DNA from: Agelaius tricolor
Taxonomy: Eukaryota; Chordata; Aves; Passeriformes; Icteridae
Assembly (NCBI GenBank): GCA_023055355.1
Contig: JALJCS010000006.1
Span: 33,362,501 to 33,426,500 of the forward strand
Reading direction: 5' to 3'
DNA: 64,000 bases
The translations under genes and the position numbers were made by a program. This document shows, piece after piece, positions 1 to 13,300 of this stretch. A model generated the notes under the pieces. It searched no databases, was not told the DNA's origin, and saw only the letters and a program-made list of their open reading frames with translations. Within the stretch, counting starts at the first letter, position 1. The number at the start of each line of letters is the position of its first letter.

Positions 1-3000
1 TTCACCTGTTGCCTGTCCTTTTGCCAGTACCTTGTGCTGCCTGTAGCAGAGCTCAACAGCCCATTATTCTCTGCTTTCCTTGCAAGGGAATGCTTTCCTG
101 GGAAGGGACCCTTGCTGTGCCATTTCCATCTCCTTAGGCAAAAGCTATCAGAGAAAGAACTTGAAAGTCTTTTAGAAAGTGCTCTCATTGCTTCACCTTT
201 TGTGAATTAAAATGTCAATTTTCCAACAGCTCTGTAAACATCTCCTTGCAGCATTGTGTGTGATAGACTTAAATATCAGCAAAGAATCACAGCATAGCAC
301 TGATTTCCTTCTCCTGGGCTTATTTTGGTCATCTTTTTAAAATACATCTCCTGATTGTATGGCAGCCAAGTGTATTGAATTGTCCCCAATGCAGCTAACT
401 GGGGATTTACTACTGTTATTCCTCATAAACTGGTGCTCAAGGACAGTTCTTGGAGACCTGCAGTTTAAGGATAAGCACCAATCCCCTCTCTCCTTGTACA
501 AATGGGTGGGGCTGAAGTGGGAAATGCATCCTACAATTTTTAGAAGGTAAGGACCATGACCAAGGGGCTTTGCTGTGACATATGGCAGGGCTGTCACAAG
601 CAGAAGATGTTAGAAAAGGGATGGTGTGAGAGACTGAAAGAGAAGCTGATGAAACCCAGCAGAGCAGCAAGGGCATTGCAGAGTTTTCAGGAGGCTACAA
701 AGGATATGAACTTCAGTGTCTTTAGAGGAAATAAGAAGAAAGAAATAAGGAGATGAGGAGCATGGCCGGCCAGATTTATGGACAAGGACAGACTTGACAG
801 CTATGATTTTGAGCAATTTGAAGGGAAGGGAAAAATGACACAGGCATTTGAGAGGTGAGTGTCACAGAAGCTGAGTTTCTAGAAAAAAAAAGCAGAAAGT
901 AGACTCACTTATTCTCTGTCTGTCAATACACTTCCTTTTCCCCTGGGGACAGCAAGGACTGCCCTTCTCTGGAGCTCCCTGTCATACACAAAAGCCTTGG
1001 GACCACAGACTCCCAGGCTGCAAGGCAGGACCCTCTTCTGGAAGCAGGCAGGACCCTCTTCCCAAAGCCTGGGTGCCAGTTTCCAGGAGTGCCCAAATCC
1101 TGCATGCCAACATCACCATTCCCATTGTCCATCAGCACCCGAGGCTGCTGCTTTCTGTTTCACAGCTCAGCGTCTGATACAGAGTCACAAGCAGCCAGTA
1201 AATGCATTATCAGGTAGCAGGAGCAGATAATCCCCCAAACCACAGCCCAAAGCCTTATTAAAACCAAGTACATTACAGATTCCAATCAGAAATCAGTGGA
1301 AGTGGAGCTGTTCTGCCCATGGTGTGTTGCAGGGGTCAGGGATGAGGCAGTGGCAAGCCCAGGAGCAGGGATACACAGTCACACTCCCAGGCTGTGTGCA
1401 CATCCCTGTGCCCACACAGAACCAGATCCCACAGCAGGCAGGGAGAGGCAGCAGGCAGGGGAAAAGAGGTGTTTTTTCCCTCCTCAGCATCTTAAACTAG
1501 GTAATTATATTTTAAAACCATGCTGTTAAACCCAAAATTAAATAAGTGAAAGTAAGGACATAGGGGAACTAAGGTAGCATGATTTATTGACATGAGCTGC
1601 TAATATATGCAGTAGGCAATTACATATATTTAATCACATATTAAGTGCAAGCCAGATTTTTTGGTATACATTAATACAGTGCATGGCATAATGCTTTGTA
1701 CTTGCCTAGAGTTGCATACTAATCATTAGAAAACTCTCCCAAAAGTGTATGCTACTACAAAAGTCCAATGAATTGAAATATTCCAATTAACTTTTGAACC
1801 AGTCTTGGCACAATGTTTTTAGTTCCCAAACTCAGAGAAGGAGGGAAGACAATTTGCAGCAGACCAGGCATCACCCAGCTGAAGAATACCCAGTTGATGA
1901 TACATCAGGTATGTCAGTAATGGGGAAAAAGGATTTCTTTTGCAGCATTTTAAATCATATATACTTTACACCTTCCCAGGTGTCTTTTTCATGCTTTATC
2001 TTCTGAGGGGAGCAAGACAGTAATGGTAGTATGAAACTTTTTTTTTTGTTTTCTTATATTTTACATTGCTTTGTCCATTTAAAATCCATGCTGTGCAAGT
2101 GTTCCCAGACTGACCAGGCTGATAGGCCTCTTTCTGAACATAAGCAGCACAGTATTTTACCTGGATGACCACATCTCCTCTTTACATTTTCTATGATCCA
2201 TACACATAGCTTTGTTATTTCAATGTCCCTTGGAGGTAGGAGCTTTTAATGAAAAACGATCCAACTGAAAACTGAAGGTGAAAGGCCACTGGAATGACCA
2301 ACTTCTCAGAGACTCCAGCCTTTTGGGGGGTTGAGATTAACTCCTTGGAGAAGGTGAGCAGTTCAGATGGAGTGCCTCCACCCCAGGATGGCAACACCAG
2401 CAGATTCTGCCAGGGGTTCACCTGGGGGGGGATGGCCAGCAGGATGTGCTGCTGGGAGTGTGTTTGTCCTCAAGAGCCTCCCAACAATCAGAACCTGCTC
2501 CTCGTGGTGTGATGCTGCTGGAACCTGCTGCTTGCTCTAGCACAGGAAATTAAAAAGGCAGCTGTGCTAGTGCCCAGGTTTCCAGAGTTTGTGGCAATTT
2601 TCTTGTCCCAGTGGTTCCTGGACCTTTTATTAAGACCTCAGTTAAGAAACAAAAAAATTAAACTGTTGAACTGGGCTACAAATGCTGGTGACTTGGCTTC
2701 ATAGCAACATAAATAGCCCAGGTAAGTGATAATCATGAAGAGTACACAAATTTTCTTTCTTTTTTTGTTGTTAATTGGTGATTTCCAATATCACTTTATA
2801 CATGCATAGTTAAAGTCTTCTAGGCAGGTGGTAAAAGTTGCATGTGTTTCTTGATCGCTTTAATGCATTATCATTGTAACACAACATCCACCTTTATTTA
2901 ACCTTTACAGAAGTGCCAGTGTCAGTGCAGCTGTTGCAGCGCTGTCACTGGCACAGATAACTCACACATTTCACACAGTCCTGTACAACATTTACCACAA

Positions 3001-4072
3001 AGCAGGGAAGAGTGGCTTGTATGAAAATAATGCCTAGTTTTAAGGCTTTTAGTCCTGAATTCTGCACATTCTTGTTTCATTTTCTGTTATAGACTCTTTG
3101 TCATGTGACATTTAATATGCTTTCCATGTGAAATTTGCTCTTTACTACTTGCTAATAAATAAGTATATAATTACCCGACTCCAACCAGAGCTGATATAGT
3201 TGAGAGACCTTGCCAAAAAACAAAAACCCACATGTACATTGCAGAGCATGACCGAGCATCCATGGAGGCGCTACTCCGCGGTCTGACTTACAGCGATACA
3301 AAAGTGAGCACACACACTGGGGCAACAGCACAGGGGATAATTGGGAATTGAGTGGTGATGGCTGGGTGGACAAGGGGTTGCAAATGCAAAGACCTTCCAG
3401 TGTGGACACCAGAGAGAAGACAGTGTGTACACGGCTGTGGTTTTGGGCAGGGAAGCGATGCTGTCCCAGCCCCTTGGGGTCAGGCAGAGCCCAGCCAGCT
3501 CAGCACAGAGGAGAAAAATACAGAAATATGTTCCTTCTTTATCTTCCCTCCTTGTCTGATTTTCTCCTGGGAGAGAACTTCTTGGCTATTTCACAGTTTA
3601 TTTGTCCAGTTTGTCCTTTTGTGGTGTGTTTTGCTAGCCTCCCGTGACTGCTTGTAGTGCACAGACACACACAGACAACACCTTCGCCTGAAGGTGATGT
3701 TAACCAGCTTATTTGACTGATTTGCTGATTCTGAAAGAACTTTGACTCCTTTGACCAATGAAGGAGCATTGGTAACCTTAGAGTTGCTGAAGTCATCTCT
3801 AGTGGATATAACACTTGCTAAGTTCACATTGTAATAAAAGAGAAAGTTCCTCTAAACACCGCATCCAAGATATGCTTTGTGTTTATGCAGAGAAGGGTTA
3901 AAGACAAAACCCCTGAAGAGATTATATTTTGGTTTAACAGTGCTAAGTCGAGGTAATTGTTACATGGCATTCCTGGTTAATGAAACTCAGCTTCCAGTAG
4001 TTTAATGTTGCTTTTGTGATGGAGAGCCATCCGCAGCTGCATGGAAGTCTCACTGGCACACACAGCTTGACA
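1..4072. other. COLQ 3' flank, no gene recognised
   Basis: No open frame longer than about 100 codons and no recognisable exon on either strand. A 16-base direct repeat (AGGCAGGACCCTCTTC, period 23) lies at 1023-1061. The distal part of a longer COLQ 3' UTR could extend into this stretch. In human the next gene leftwards is EAF1, but nothing here could be assigned to it. Confidence 0.4.
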
Positions 4073-4078
4073 TTTATT
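4073..4078 (-). terminator. Candidate COLQ polyadenylation signal AATAAA
   Basis: First canonical hexamer after the COLQ stop on the transcript strand, in the context GAAATAAATG. Alternative canonical sites lie at 3597-3602 and beyond, so this may be only the proximal signal. Confidence 0.45.
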
Positions 4079-4297
4079 TCTCTATTAAGACAGGATGCAG
4101 TGGTCCTATTTTTCCCTATCTGACAACTGTATATTAAAAAAAAAAAAAAATCTCAGAATGGCCATCAGCAGCATGATGTGTCTTTGTTTGTTTTCCCAGA
4201 GGTGGGTGGGGTTTTTTTTGTCCCAGTCCTTCTTGGGTAGGTGATAGTGTAGCACCTAGCACCCCTAGGCGAGGGATGCTGCCCACCTCTGCTCCCC
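4073..4297 (-). other. COLQ: COLQ 3' UTR, proximal part, with poly(A) signal
   Basis: Downstream of the TGA the transcript strand has a run of about 15 T near 4137-4151 and then AATAAA at 4073-4078 (seen as TTTATT on the plus strand), 220 nt after the stop. A further AATAAA lies at 3597-3602. Which one is used cannot be told from sequence alone. Confidence 0.5.
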
Positions 4298-4367
4298 TCA
4301 TGTGAAGTATCGACACTGTGTGGAGTCAATGTAGCAGTAAGGAGTGCAGCGCAGTTTCCCGTAAGAC
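4298..4367 (-). CDS. COLQ: COLQ coding exon 17: C-terminus and stop
   Basis: 70 nt. It completes Gly430 and encodes [22 protein letters not shown], but split here for clarity: [11 protein letters not shown], then [11 protein letters not shown], then TGA. It matches the human end (CRYFT) and keeps its three cysteines. Acceptor TATTCCAG. Confidence 0.95.
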
Positions 4368-7300
4368 CTGGAATAAAAGAGAATATCTCAGTTTCAAAGC
4401 ATGGTATGGTTCACTCCCATGGCTCCTGGTTGTAGCTCTGTAGGAGTGAAGAACCTCAGAATATGCATATGCAGCAGCATATGGGAAACTAAATAGGAGG
4501 GCAATTTTCATCAGTGCTCGACTGTGTTCTCCTCTGTCAGCAAAACAGGCATCCAGGAGAAACTATGAGTGAAGACTTAACTCCCAGTAATGTCAATTAA
4601 AAAAATAAAATCCCTGTTGGCATCAGGACTGGAGCATTTCATGGGGGTGGATGCAAAAGGCCCTGGCGCTCACCCACGGGAGCTGTGGAACAAAATATCT
4701 GAGGCTCTGAGTTAAGTGTTTTTCCAGCTACTCCCAATAGCTTCAGCAGGCATGACTGTGCCTGTCCTTTAACTTCCTTTTCAGGTACTTGAAATAACGA
4801 GACTGACACATTCCCACATTAGAAATAATTATAAAAAGAGTAATTTGAAGAGTCCTTGCAAAATAAGGAGAAACAGAGATTTTGTCTTTCTACTGACTTA
4901 AACTGAGCAGTGACTCTACCTACTGAAGACCTGACCAGAACTGTTAATAAGAATTTAAATGAGTTTTTATTGCTGGAATGTCTAAGTGAATAACCCATCC
5001 ACAATGTCAAGCTATGCAGCTTTAAAACTACGTCCTAGGATAACCCACATTCTCAGACTAACATCAAATCTGGAGAAGGTGTGTGAAACAGGAGGAGGGA
5101 TCTGTGGGCTGGAAAGAGTAAAAAATGGGAAAATCAGTTGCAGCAGAGCTCTTGGAGGAAAGGTTACCTCGGGGTAAAACTCCCATGGGAGTGTTATACT
5201 CATACATACTCAGCCCACTTTCTCATGATTCACAGCTTTTTCTTTAGTTTGGCAGATAATTTGCAGACTACACACAAAAATAAAAGATCTCAGTTGCTCT
5301 TCCACAACTTGAATATACAAGCAAAGTGAAATTTATAAAGTTTTCCTCAAGCTTTTTTGGTGCTATGTTGGGCAGCAAATTTCAGACTCTTAGAAGGGAG
5401 TAGTTTTCACAATAGAGAACAACTCCACACTGTCTGAAGATGAGGTCTCTGTAAAATGTTTCAGTTTTGTCAGGTTGACTGGTGTAGATTTTAGTAACTT
5501 CTTATACCAAAAGTGCTCCAACAATTACAGTGGAAGGATTAGCACAGCACTAGATTTACAAAGACATCCTGTGGTTTCTTATTCCTGTCAATTAGCACAT
5601 TATTGTTCCCTGAATGATGAGGGCTCTGCACGTAATTCAATTTGCAAATTAAATGTTTCCTGCTAGCCAGTAACAATACCTGACAGCTAAATAGAGGTGC
5701 TGCTGTTGGAGGCAAAGCGCTGACCGTAGGGAGCTGCCTAAACAAAGGCAGAGAAGGCAAGTCAACAGTAAGCAGATGTTTTAAATGAAGGACTTTGCTA
5801 CACAGATGCATGGCTTTGCATCTGCTGGTGAATGAATTTCCTGTACGTTGGAAAAGCTGACAGATGACTGCTTGATTCAAAGCAAATACACCCCCAGAGT
5901 ACCCATTAATAGGAAGGGCAGCAAGAGGTTGGTACAAGCCTGTGGTTTGGATGTTGTGGGGATTTTTTCCTTCAGTGTGATCATTTTGTCATGGTTTTTC
6001 CTACTTTCCTTATGTTATGGCTGGACATTAATGTGACCAGATAAGGAAATTTTGGCAAGAAATGGGCAAACATAGGTCTATGTGACCTTCATTTGTTTTG
6101 TACAGTAAGAGGCATGTACTTCTTACTGTGAAATGAGATTGAGCCCTTAAAGTCAATGATATAGAGAAATAATTTGGCAGACTCTTTCTCCCCTGCTACT
6201 TGCAGTGGTCCCAGTGGAACATGGTTTAAGTGGGTAAAATTCCTCTGTTTTAAAGCTGGAAAAGAGAAAAAAGAAAGGAAACACACACACAAAAGCCCCC
6301 TCCATAAACAAACCAAAGAAACCCACCAAACCAAAGTGAAGACCTCCTCTTACATACCCAGGAAGGTAAGTTCTACATGTCAAGTATCCAAAATCCATCC
6401 CATCACAGTCTTCAACCCCCTCGTGCTTGTAGCCATCTCCGCAGTAAGCACGGCGGCACCCTAGTGAAAAATAAAGAAATAAACACCTTCCAGGCACTTC
6501 ACATGTAAAAGAAACAGGTGAAGTAACTGGAACTAGCTTTTTTAGGGTTAAATATTAAGCAAGATATTTTGGGGAAGGCATTCTGTAAGGGCTGTCTTAG
6601 GAGGAGCAGTACTCTTCACTACAAAGAATTTTTAAGGCTAATTTCTTTTTAAGGCTAATTTCAGTGATGAAGGGAAAGAATGGATAAATACTAAAAATAA
6701 TTACTGCAGAATCACTAATTACAACAGCACTTATTCGAAACTTATTATTGCCATAGATAATTACCATCAAAACAAGTTAAGGGAAATATAAAATACAGTT
6801 AACATAAATGATTTGGAGAAGTCACAATCTCAAAAAAATAATCTTAGGTGGTTAACTGGTTTGGAATTCCCAGCCTAGACCTTTATCCAATTCTGTGCAA
6901 TATCTGTGTTTGTCTGCTGTGAGTTTCCACATATGAACGAAATTATTCAGCCTGTCTATAAAGAAATAAAATATATAAATGTTGCCAAAATCGTGTCTTT
7001 CCCACTGCTGATTCCTACTGACTTGAGCGTGAGTCACATTTTTTCGTGGTGACTGACATGTAGGCTGCAGCAATTTGTGGGTTTGTTTGCCATTTTAGCA
7101 ATTGGACTTTGATTTTGGTATCTTCAGCACATTGAGAATGACTTTCTAACATGAACAAATTAATTTAGTTAAAATCCCTTTGACATCTTCTGGGAGAATC
7201 CATTGGTATCAAGCAAAGGATTAAGCAGACAGGAACAGGGAGTTTTTTAGAGGCTAAGGTGGGTTATTTACAAATAGAAATTATTAATTAATTTCACCAA

Positions 7301-10300
7301 GGATGTGTTTGTCAGAAATTGATGCTTCTAAGACCAACAAGCCTTTTTTACAATAAAATCCATTTAACATTCTGCTAGCCTTTTCCTTTTGGTTCAGTTA
7401 CAGGAGAAGAATGATGACAGCGTGCTCATTTCCAAATAACTCAAGGATGGGTCACATCAGTGTCAGAAATCTGTGTACTGCAAGGCCTCCATTGAGGCTT
7501 TGCCCAGTGCTTAGCACAGAGAACATGATGTGCCCTCAGACACAGAATGCACAGTTTTGCAGGCACTGGAACTAATGAACACTATCTTGCCACATGGTTG
7601 TTCCCCATGGCTGATTTCAAGTTCTAATTTAAATGTTTCCTCATGTCTGGAAACAGGAGGGATGTTGTCTGCTGTCTCTCTGGAGTACTCTGCAGTCAGG
7701 CAAGCTTAGAGGGGCTTTTATTTATGTGTCTCCCTAGACCTGTTGAGATGGAATTGCCTTTGAAATCTCTTTCCTGTTGTCATAGAGAAGTTGGCTGGGA
7801 TTCCTAAGTCATAAGGGGAAGGGTGGTGATGGACAGCTGGATGGAGAAACTCGCACAGGGCATGGCTGCATACATCCCATTTTCAAAGTCAGTGAGTGAT
7901 ATATAAATGAAAAATTGCATCTTTCAGTGTTGGGTGATAGTGTTCTGAAATGTGAAGAAGCATCCCTTTGCTGGGAACAACAGAGCACCAAACCTACTGT
8001 GTGGAGATGGTGTAGGGCTGTGCTCTGGGGAAGGATTCAAGATGTAAAAGTAACTGAGAAAGGAGGAGGTGAAGGTTACCACAGCTGCTCAAATGCTTGT
8101 AAGCTCTTTGCTATCCACAGTCAGCAAAACGGAAGGAAGATGGAGTAGACATGAATTAAATGTTATGTAAACCTGATACTGAAGGTAGTGGGCTGACACC
8201 TTCCCTTTGCAAGTGAATAACAAAATCCAGAGTGGTGTTTCTGGACTTGGGATCTATTTTATCATAAGTAAAAGTGTCTATCCCAAGGGCTTCAGTGTCC
8301 ATCCCAAGGGCTGTGCTGCACTACAAAGGTGTGCTACAGCTTTTAGAGAGAGCTGGCAGCCCCCAGGAGAGGTGTGTGTGTTAACCAGCTGCTAGTTGGC
8401 CCCTGAAATGCAGAGTGTCTGACTCAGCAAGGATGTAGAGAAGTGCTGTTGCCACCTCTGTCCTGTGTGGTGTGTGCCATCCACATGCATGGAAGCCTCA
8501 GTTTTCACCATCGTGCCTCCCTTTCCCCAGGCCTGCACTTGATCCACAAACCACACGAGCTCTCCCACACACAAGCAGTGTACCCTGTGGTACAACTGAT
8601 GCACCTTCCCTGGCAGGAAGGAGCCCCTGCTGCTGTGCTGTAACTCACTTATGCAGTCATCAGTCACCACCGCGTTGCCGTCGTCGCACTCCTCCCCATC
8701 CTGCACGATGCCATCGCCACAGGTGCCCCCCTCCTCCAGGCGGTAATCCATGGGGTACAGAGGGGAGAGCTGGCCAGGCAAACACACAGGGGTTACTGAA
8801 CCAGACCAGCAGCAGCCTGGCTAGCAAGCAGAGGAGAAGGGCTCTAGGGGGCAGGTCCCACAACCAGGTTTTTATGGCTTGTTATTTGTTGGTTAGAAGG
8901 TTTATACAGAATCTGATCCAAAGTCCAGCAGACACAAGAAGGATGCTGTTGCTAATTTCAGCAGGGCTCAGCTCCTTGAAGCAATAAGGAAATATGTGAG
9001 TTTGGTTTGCAGGGTTTTAGTTCTGCAACTCTGTACCCTGGTGAGTTTTGCCTTATTTTGTATTAAATAAAAACTCTTTTTACCACCACAATTCCCTGAA
9101 CTCTGCTCCAGTTTGTTCACCAGTGGTTCACAGGGAGGTTAGCAAAACCTGCAACACTGCTGAGTTAATTCCTCAGTAATTAAGACTTCTGTGAATAAAA
9201 TTCACAGTATTATGTACAGTTGTGGCAGTGCTCAAAAATGAGCTTTTCCCCATTTGCTTAACTGATTTGGTAGGACACCTTAAGTACAGAAGTACATTCT
9301 GTATTCCAAATGAAACATACACCCATGGGCTTTCTGAGAACACAGTCATATTTTTACCTGGACTGGGAGCCATCCAAATGTATCCTTGAAATACAAAGAT
9401 CTCTGATCTCTTCTAAATGCTAATGCGTTCTCGGTGTTTAACCGGTCCAATTCTTCTTGATTATTCACCACAAAAATCTGGGGCACACAAAAAGAGGTGA
9501 CTGGTAACCTTCTCAAGAAGTTCTTTGGATTATCACAGAACCTAGTTTGGCATATGTATCTTCAAATAGGTAAATAATATACAGGAAAATGGTTCAGTTG
9601 TTTTCAGAAAGAGAAGAGGTGAGAAGCTACACCCATGGAAAGAATGGTGTTTCCTGGGCCCCTATTTTGAAATGCACATCCTCAAGTAAAAATCATACAA
9701 ATAGTGGTGCACAACCACTGCTGAGAAGAACTTTCTGATGCCCAAACGGTTTGATACTGAAGCAATTGCAAAATCCAAATGGACATAAGTGCTTTTTGTG
9801 GATTGACTATAATTTTTTAGGCATGTTTGTGGCTACAAAATAAATAATGCGTTACTCAATACAACCTTCACTTAACTTTTACCTTTTTGTTATTTCCTTA
9901 GATTTAATTGACACTAAAATGCATGTTTCTTTATATGCATATACTATGGTCTGAAGCCAAGTCTCCAATTATACTGCAAAAAAAAAAATAGTTCAAAATG
10001 GAAAAATTAGGACAAGCTGCTCTCTTACCCATTTCTTAAATGTCTCAGTCACTGAAATTGGATATAAAAGGCATTAGGAAATAATGTCTTCCTCAGCAGC
10101 TAAATCAATTTAATTTTTTGTAAGATTCAAGCCATTTTTAAATTAAGAAAAAGCAAATTGAGTGTTTCTGGGCAAAATAGTTTTAGGTCTGAGTCTGATT
10201 CTCACCAACATAAACAGAATTGGCTCTTTTAAAAACAAGTCACCTTGAAATTTTTACATAGCAGAACATTCCCATTACCCTGGACGAAGGCCAATTTCAT

Positions 10301-13300
10301 TAAAGAAGCATTGAATAAAAATGCCTTCAGCTTGAATGAAAGGAAGCAAAGAAATAGGAAGCCAGCACAGAACTGATTCTGTAATTGTGTTCAGGAGCTC
10401 AGGGCCCAGCTCCAGAGCTCCAATTTCTCTTGAATCAATAAGAAAATTATGCTGTCTCAGACCATTACAGATATCAGCCTTTAAAATTGCACAAGATTTA
10501 AAAAAATTGAATGAATCTAAGCCAGTGACAGAAAAACAGCACTTTGTTTCTCAGCCTCTGCCCTCCTCTGGAGGAGCTGCTGGGTGCATGGGTGATGACA
10601 CTGAGGTTGTGCTGCTTTGCCAAATCACAGGGCCAGGGCACAGAGCATCATCTCTGGATCTTTTCCATGTGCAGCTATAGAACCCTGACAAGAGCTTTCA
10701 AGAGGCCCAAGACAGGCTTCAAAGCTGCTACATGGGGATCTGGTCAGAATAAACAATAGTGATGTTTAAGCTCTAGTTTAAGTTAAAGTGTTCTTTACAC
10801 TTGAGGGAGTAAAACAAATGGGGCAGGCAGGGAAACAGGAAATGCTGCTCTGGAAGTGCTTCATTTCCAGAGTTAAGCCTTGCCTTTTTGCCTTCCCACA
10901 TTCCTGGCAACAAAATGGCACCTGGGAGTTCATAGTGATAGTGTATGGTATTTTAGATATTTACACTCTCATTACTATCTTTTAAGATCTATTACTATTG
11001 TTACTATCTTTTAAGATCCTATCTTTTAAGATAGGAAACTGTGCCTGATGGAGAAGAAGGGTAATGAGACCTCTACATTATATTGAGAGCCTTAAAGCTT
11101 TTCCTATGAGTTCTCCAGGCTGCAAAGTACATGGTGGGGTTTTTTGCACGGTGTGGTGCGATATGCACCTTTATTTCAGCACATTCACCTCTCACCATTA
11201 TGTTTTCAAAAACAACAGGAGGGTTTTTTTCTCATGCAACACAGCCAGGGATGAGGGAGCAGTTGGCACAGCTGATAAGACCTGAAACCCACTTGTGCAA
11301 AAGGCTGAGCTCAATGACCCAGTGTAATGGTGTTGTGTGTGTCCCTTCCACACACCGTGACAGCTTTCTCACACTGTGACAGGTGGGGCTTTGACAAAGC
11401 TATTTGCTGCTCACTGGCACTCAGAGACAAGCAGACACCACACCATTTCCACTTGCATGGCTGGAGTGGCTGAGCTGTGCTGGCACACAGCACCAAGGGA
11501 GCATCTTCATCACTGACTGAGTGCTGCACTGCACAGATTAATGAGGCAGGCCCCAGCAGAAGGAGAAGGACATAAGCAGTAATCATAAATCCCAAAGAAA
11601 TCAGTGATAAAAAATTACTAGGTTACATTTCATCAATGCCTTGTCCTTTAAAGTATTTTGTCCAATTTGCTCATAAAAATGCTTTCAAGGCTAGAGATAG
11701 AAATCAGCCATATAATGTGTATGTCTGCAGACTGGAGCCCAGACACCTGATTCTCACAGTTTGTGGAAACTCCTGTTATTGAGGATCTGTGCCCTGGGAG
11801 AAAGCTCTATTGCATATGTGAAATGCTTGATCCCAAAATTCAATTCTATAATCACTGTCTTAAAAAAGCCCCAAACAAACAAGAAAGATATGCTTACTTT
11901 ACTGACCAGTCTGAAATGTATTTTGATTTAATGAAACAAAAAGGTCAGATTACATATGTACAGTAGTACATGAAAGAGAGCACCCCTAGGCTTGAAAAAC
12001 ATTTCCAAACATGTGCTACCTTACTGATGTTTTGGAACAGCTGCATTTCAGCACATCATCAATCACACAACAAGTTATGAGACTGACCTCTTTTGCACCT
12101 CTGGATCTCAGAGGTTTTGGGTACTAGAAATCACACATTGCTTATATATCTTCCTATTAAACAAAAAGTTTTAGTGAGTACAACACCTCTCATCACAAAA
12201 GCACTTCAGAACTGCTCACATCCCCTCCCAGAAAAGCTGCTTACCGCAGGAACTTTTGGGTAGCTGTGTCCAAACACAGATTGCTCATATGATGGGTTAC
12301 TCATTTGCTGTGGCGTTCTGCAGAGACATCTCCCTGGAGGCCCTGGAAGTCCTCTTTCTCCCTTTGGTCCTATTGCAAATTGCCCTAGGAAGCAGAGGAC
12401 CAGCTTGCCTTGTTATGAGGTTACTACATACCACACATACACAGCCTTCTAGGGGAAAAAGTAGAAGTCAGGTGGATATATGCATTTACCCAAGTTTTCA
12501 GACAGGCACAGCTCCCACCAATTCCACTGGGAACTGAAGAGAGGCACTAATTCCAGTACTTCAGGAGAAAGATGCCAGTTTTTTACCACAGTCATATTAT
12601 TTCAGATCACCTTCTGAATTTTTCTACCAGTTTTACAGAGGAAGAGAGAGACCATTTGCTTAGAATGAATGCCAGCCTGTTTAAAGCTACAGAAATTCAG
12701 GAGAGGATGAACACACAGATCACTCTACAGCACCGACACACCAAGTTTTGTAGAGTCAGTCTCTGTATAAATCCACAACAGATTGCACCTGTGTCTTTGT
12801 ACAACCACTTGAGATATGCTGTTTCACAGGTTTCTAGACAGTAAAAACCCAACTAAAAATACAGGCATTTTTAAATGTTTTAATTAAGCATTAATTTAAA
12901 AATACTGCTTTTTGACTTTCAAACTTTGGCAAGGATGTACTGCTCTGCAGATTTAGATTATGAGCCAATATGGTCATACTGCAAGCAGTGACATCATTAC
13001 AGAAATGTCTTTTAGGATCAGAATTTATATTCTAGAGGAAAAAGATTAATAACCCTGACACATAAACTTTCTGTGGATGGAATAAAGCCTTGAAAAAGTA
13101 ATCTCAAGGTCCTGGCTGCTTTCCCATCAGCATGGTAAAAATTCTGCCTTCTGAAAGCTTCCAGCTAATTATTTACTCAAGCAAAGATGCTTCTTAATGG
13201 GAGACATGAGATATGTGAGGATTCTGAAGCTGTGCCCAGCTTCACAGATGTCCCATTTCCACACCACCACAAGAAGAGACCTCCTGTCCGCTAATGCAAG

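Larger units (their letters stand above)
6461..8648 (-). other. COLQ: COLQ intron 15
   Basis: 2,188 bp. It holds two small tandem duplications, an exact 17-bp doublet at 6629-6662 and an imperfect 21-bp doublet at 8274-8312. No gene seen. Confidence 0.85.

Noticed and set aside
1..4072. 3' end of EAF1, expected from human gene order
   Set aside because: No EAF1 coding sequence could be recognised; assigning untranslated sequence without a search would be guesswork.
5936..6085. TGTCATGGTTT-like start resembling some avian LTR ends
   Set aside because: No matching LTR end, no target-site duplication and no primer binding site could be seen.
8472..8987. 171-codon plus-strand open frame
   Set aside because: It overlaps COLQ exon 15 in antisense; the open frame is a by-product of the GC-rich exon and has no family resemblance.
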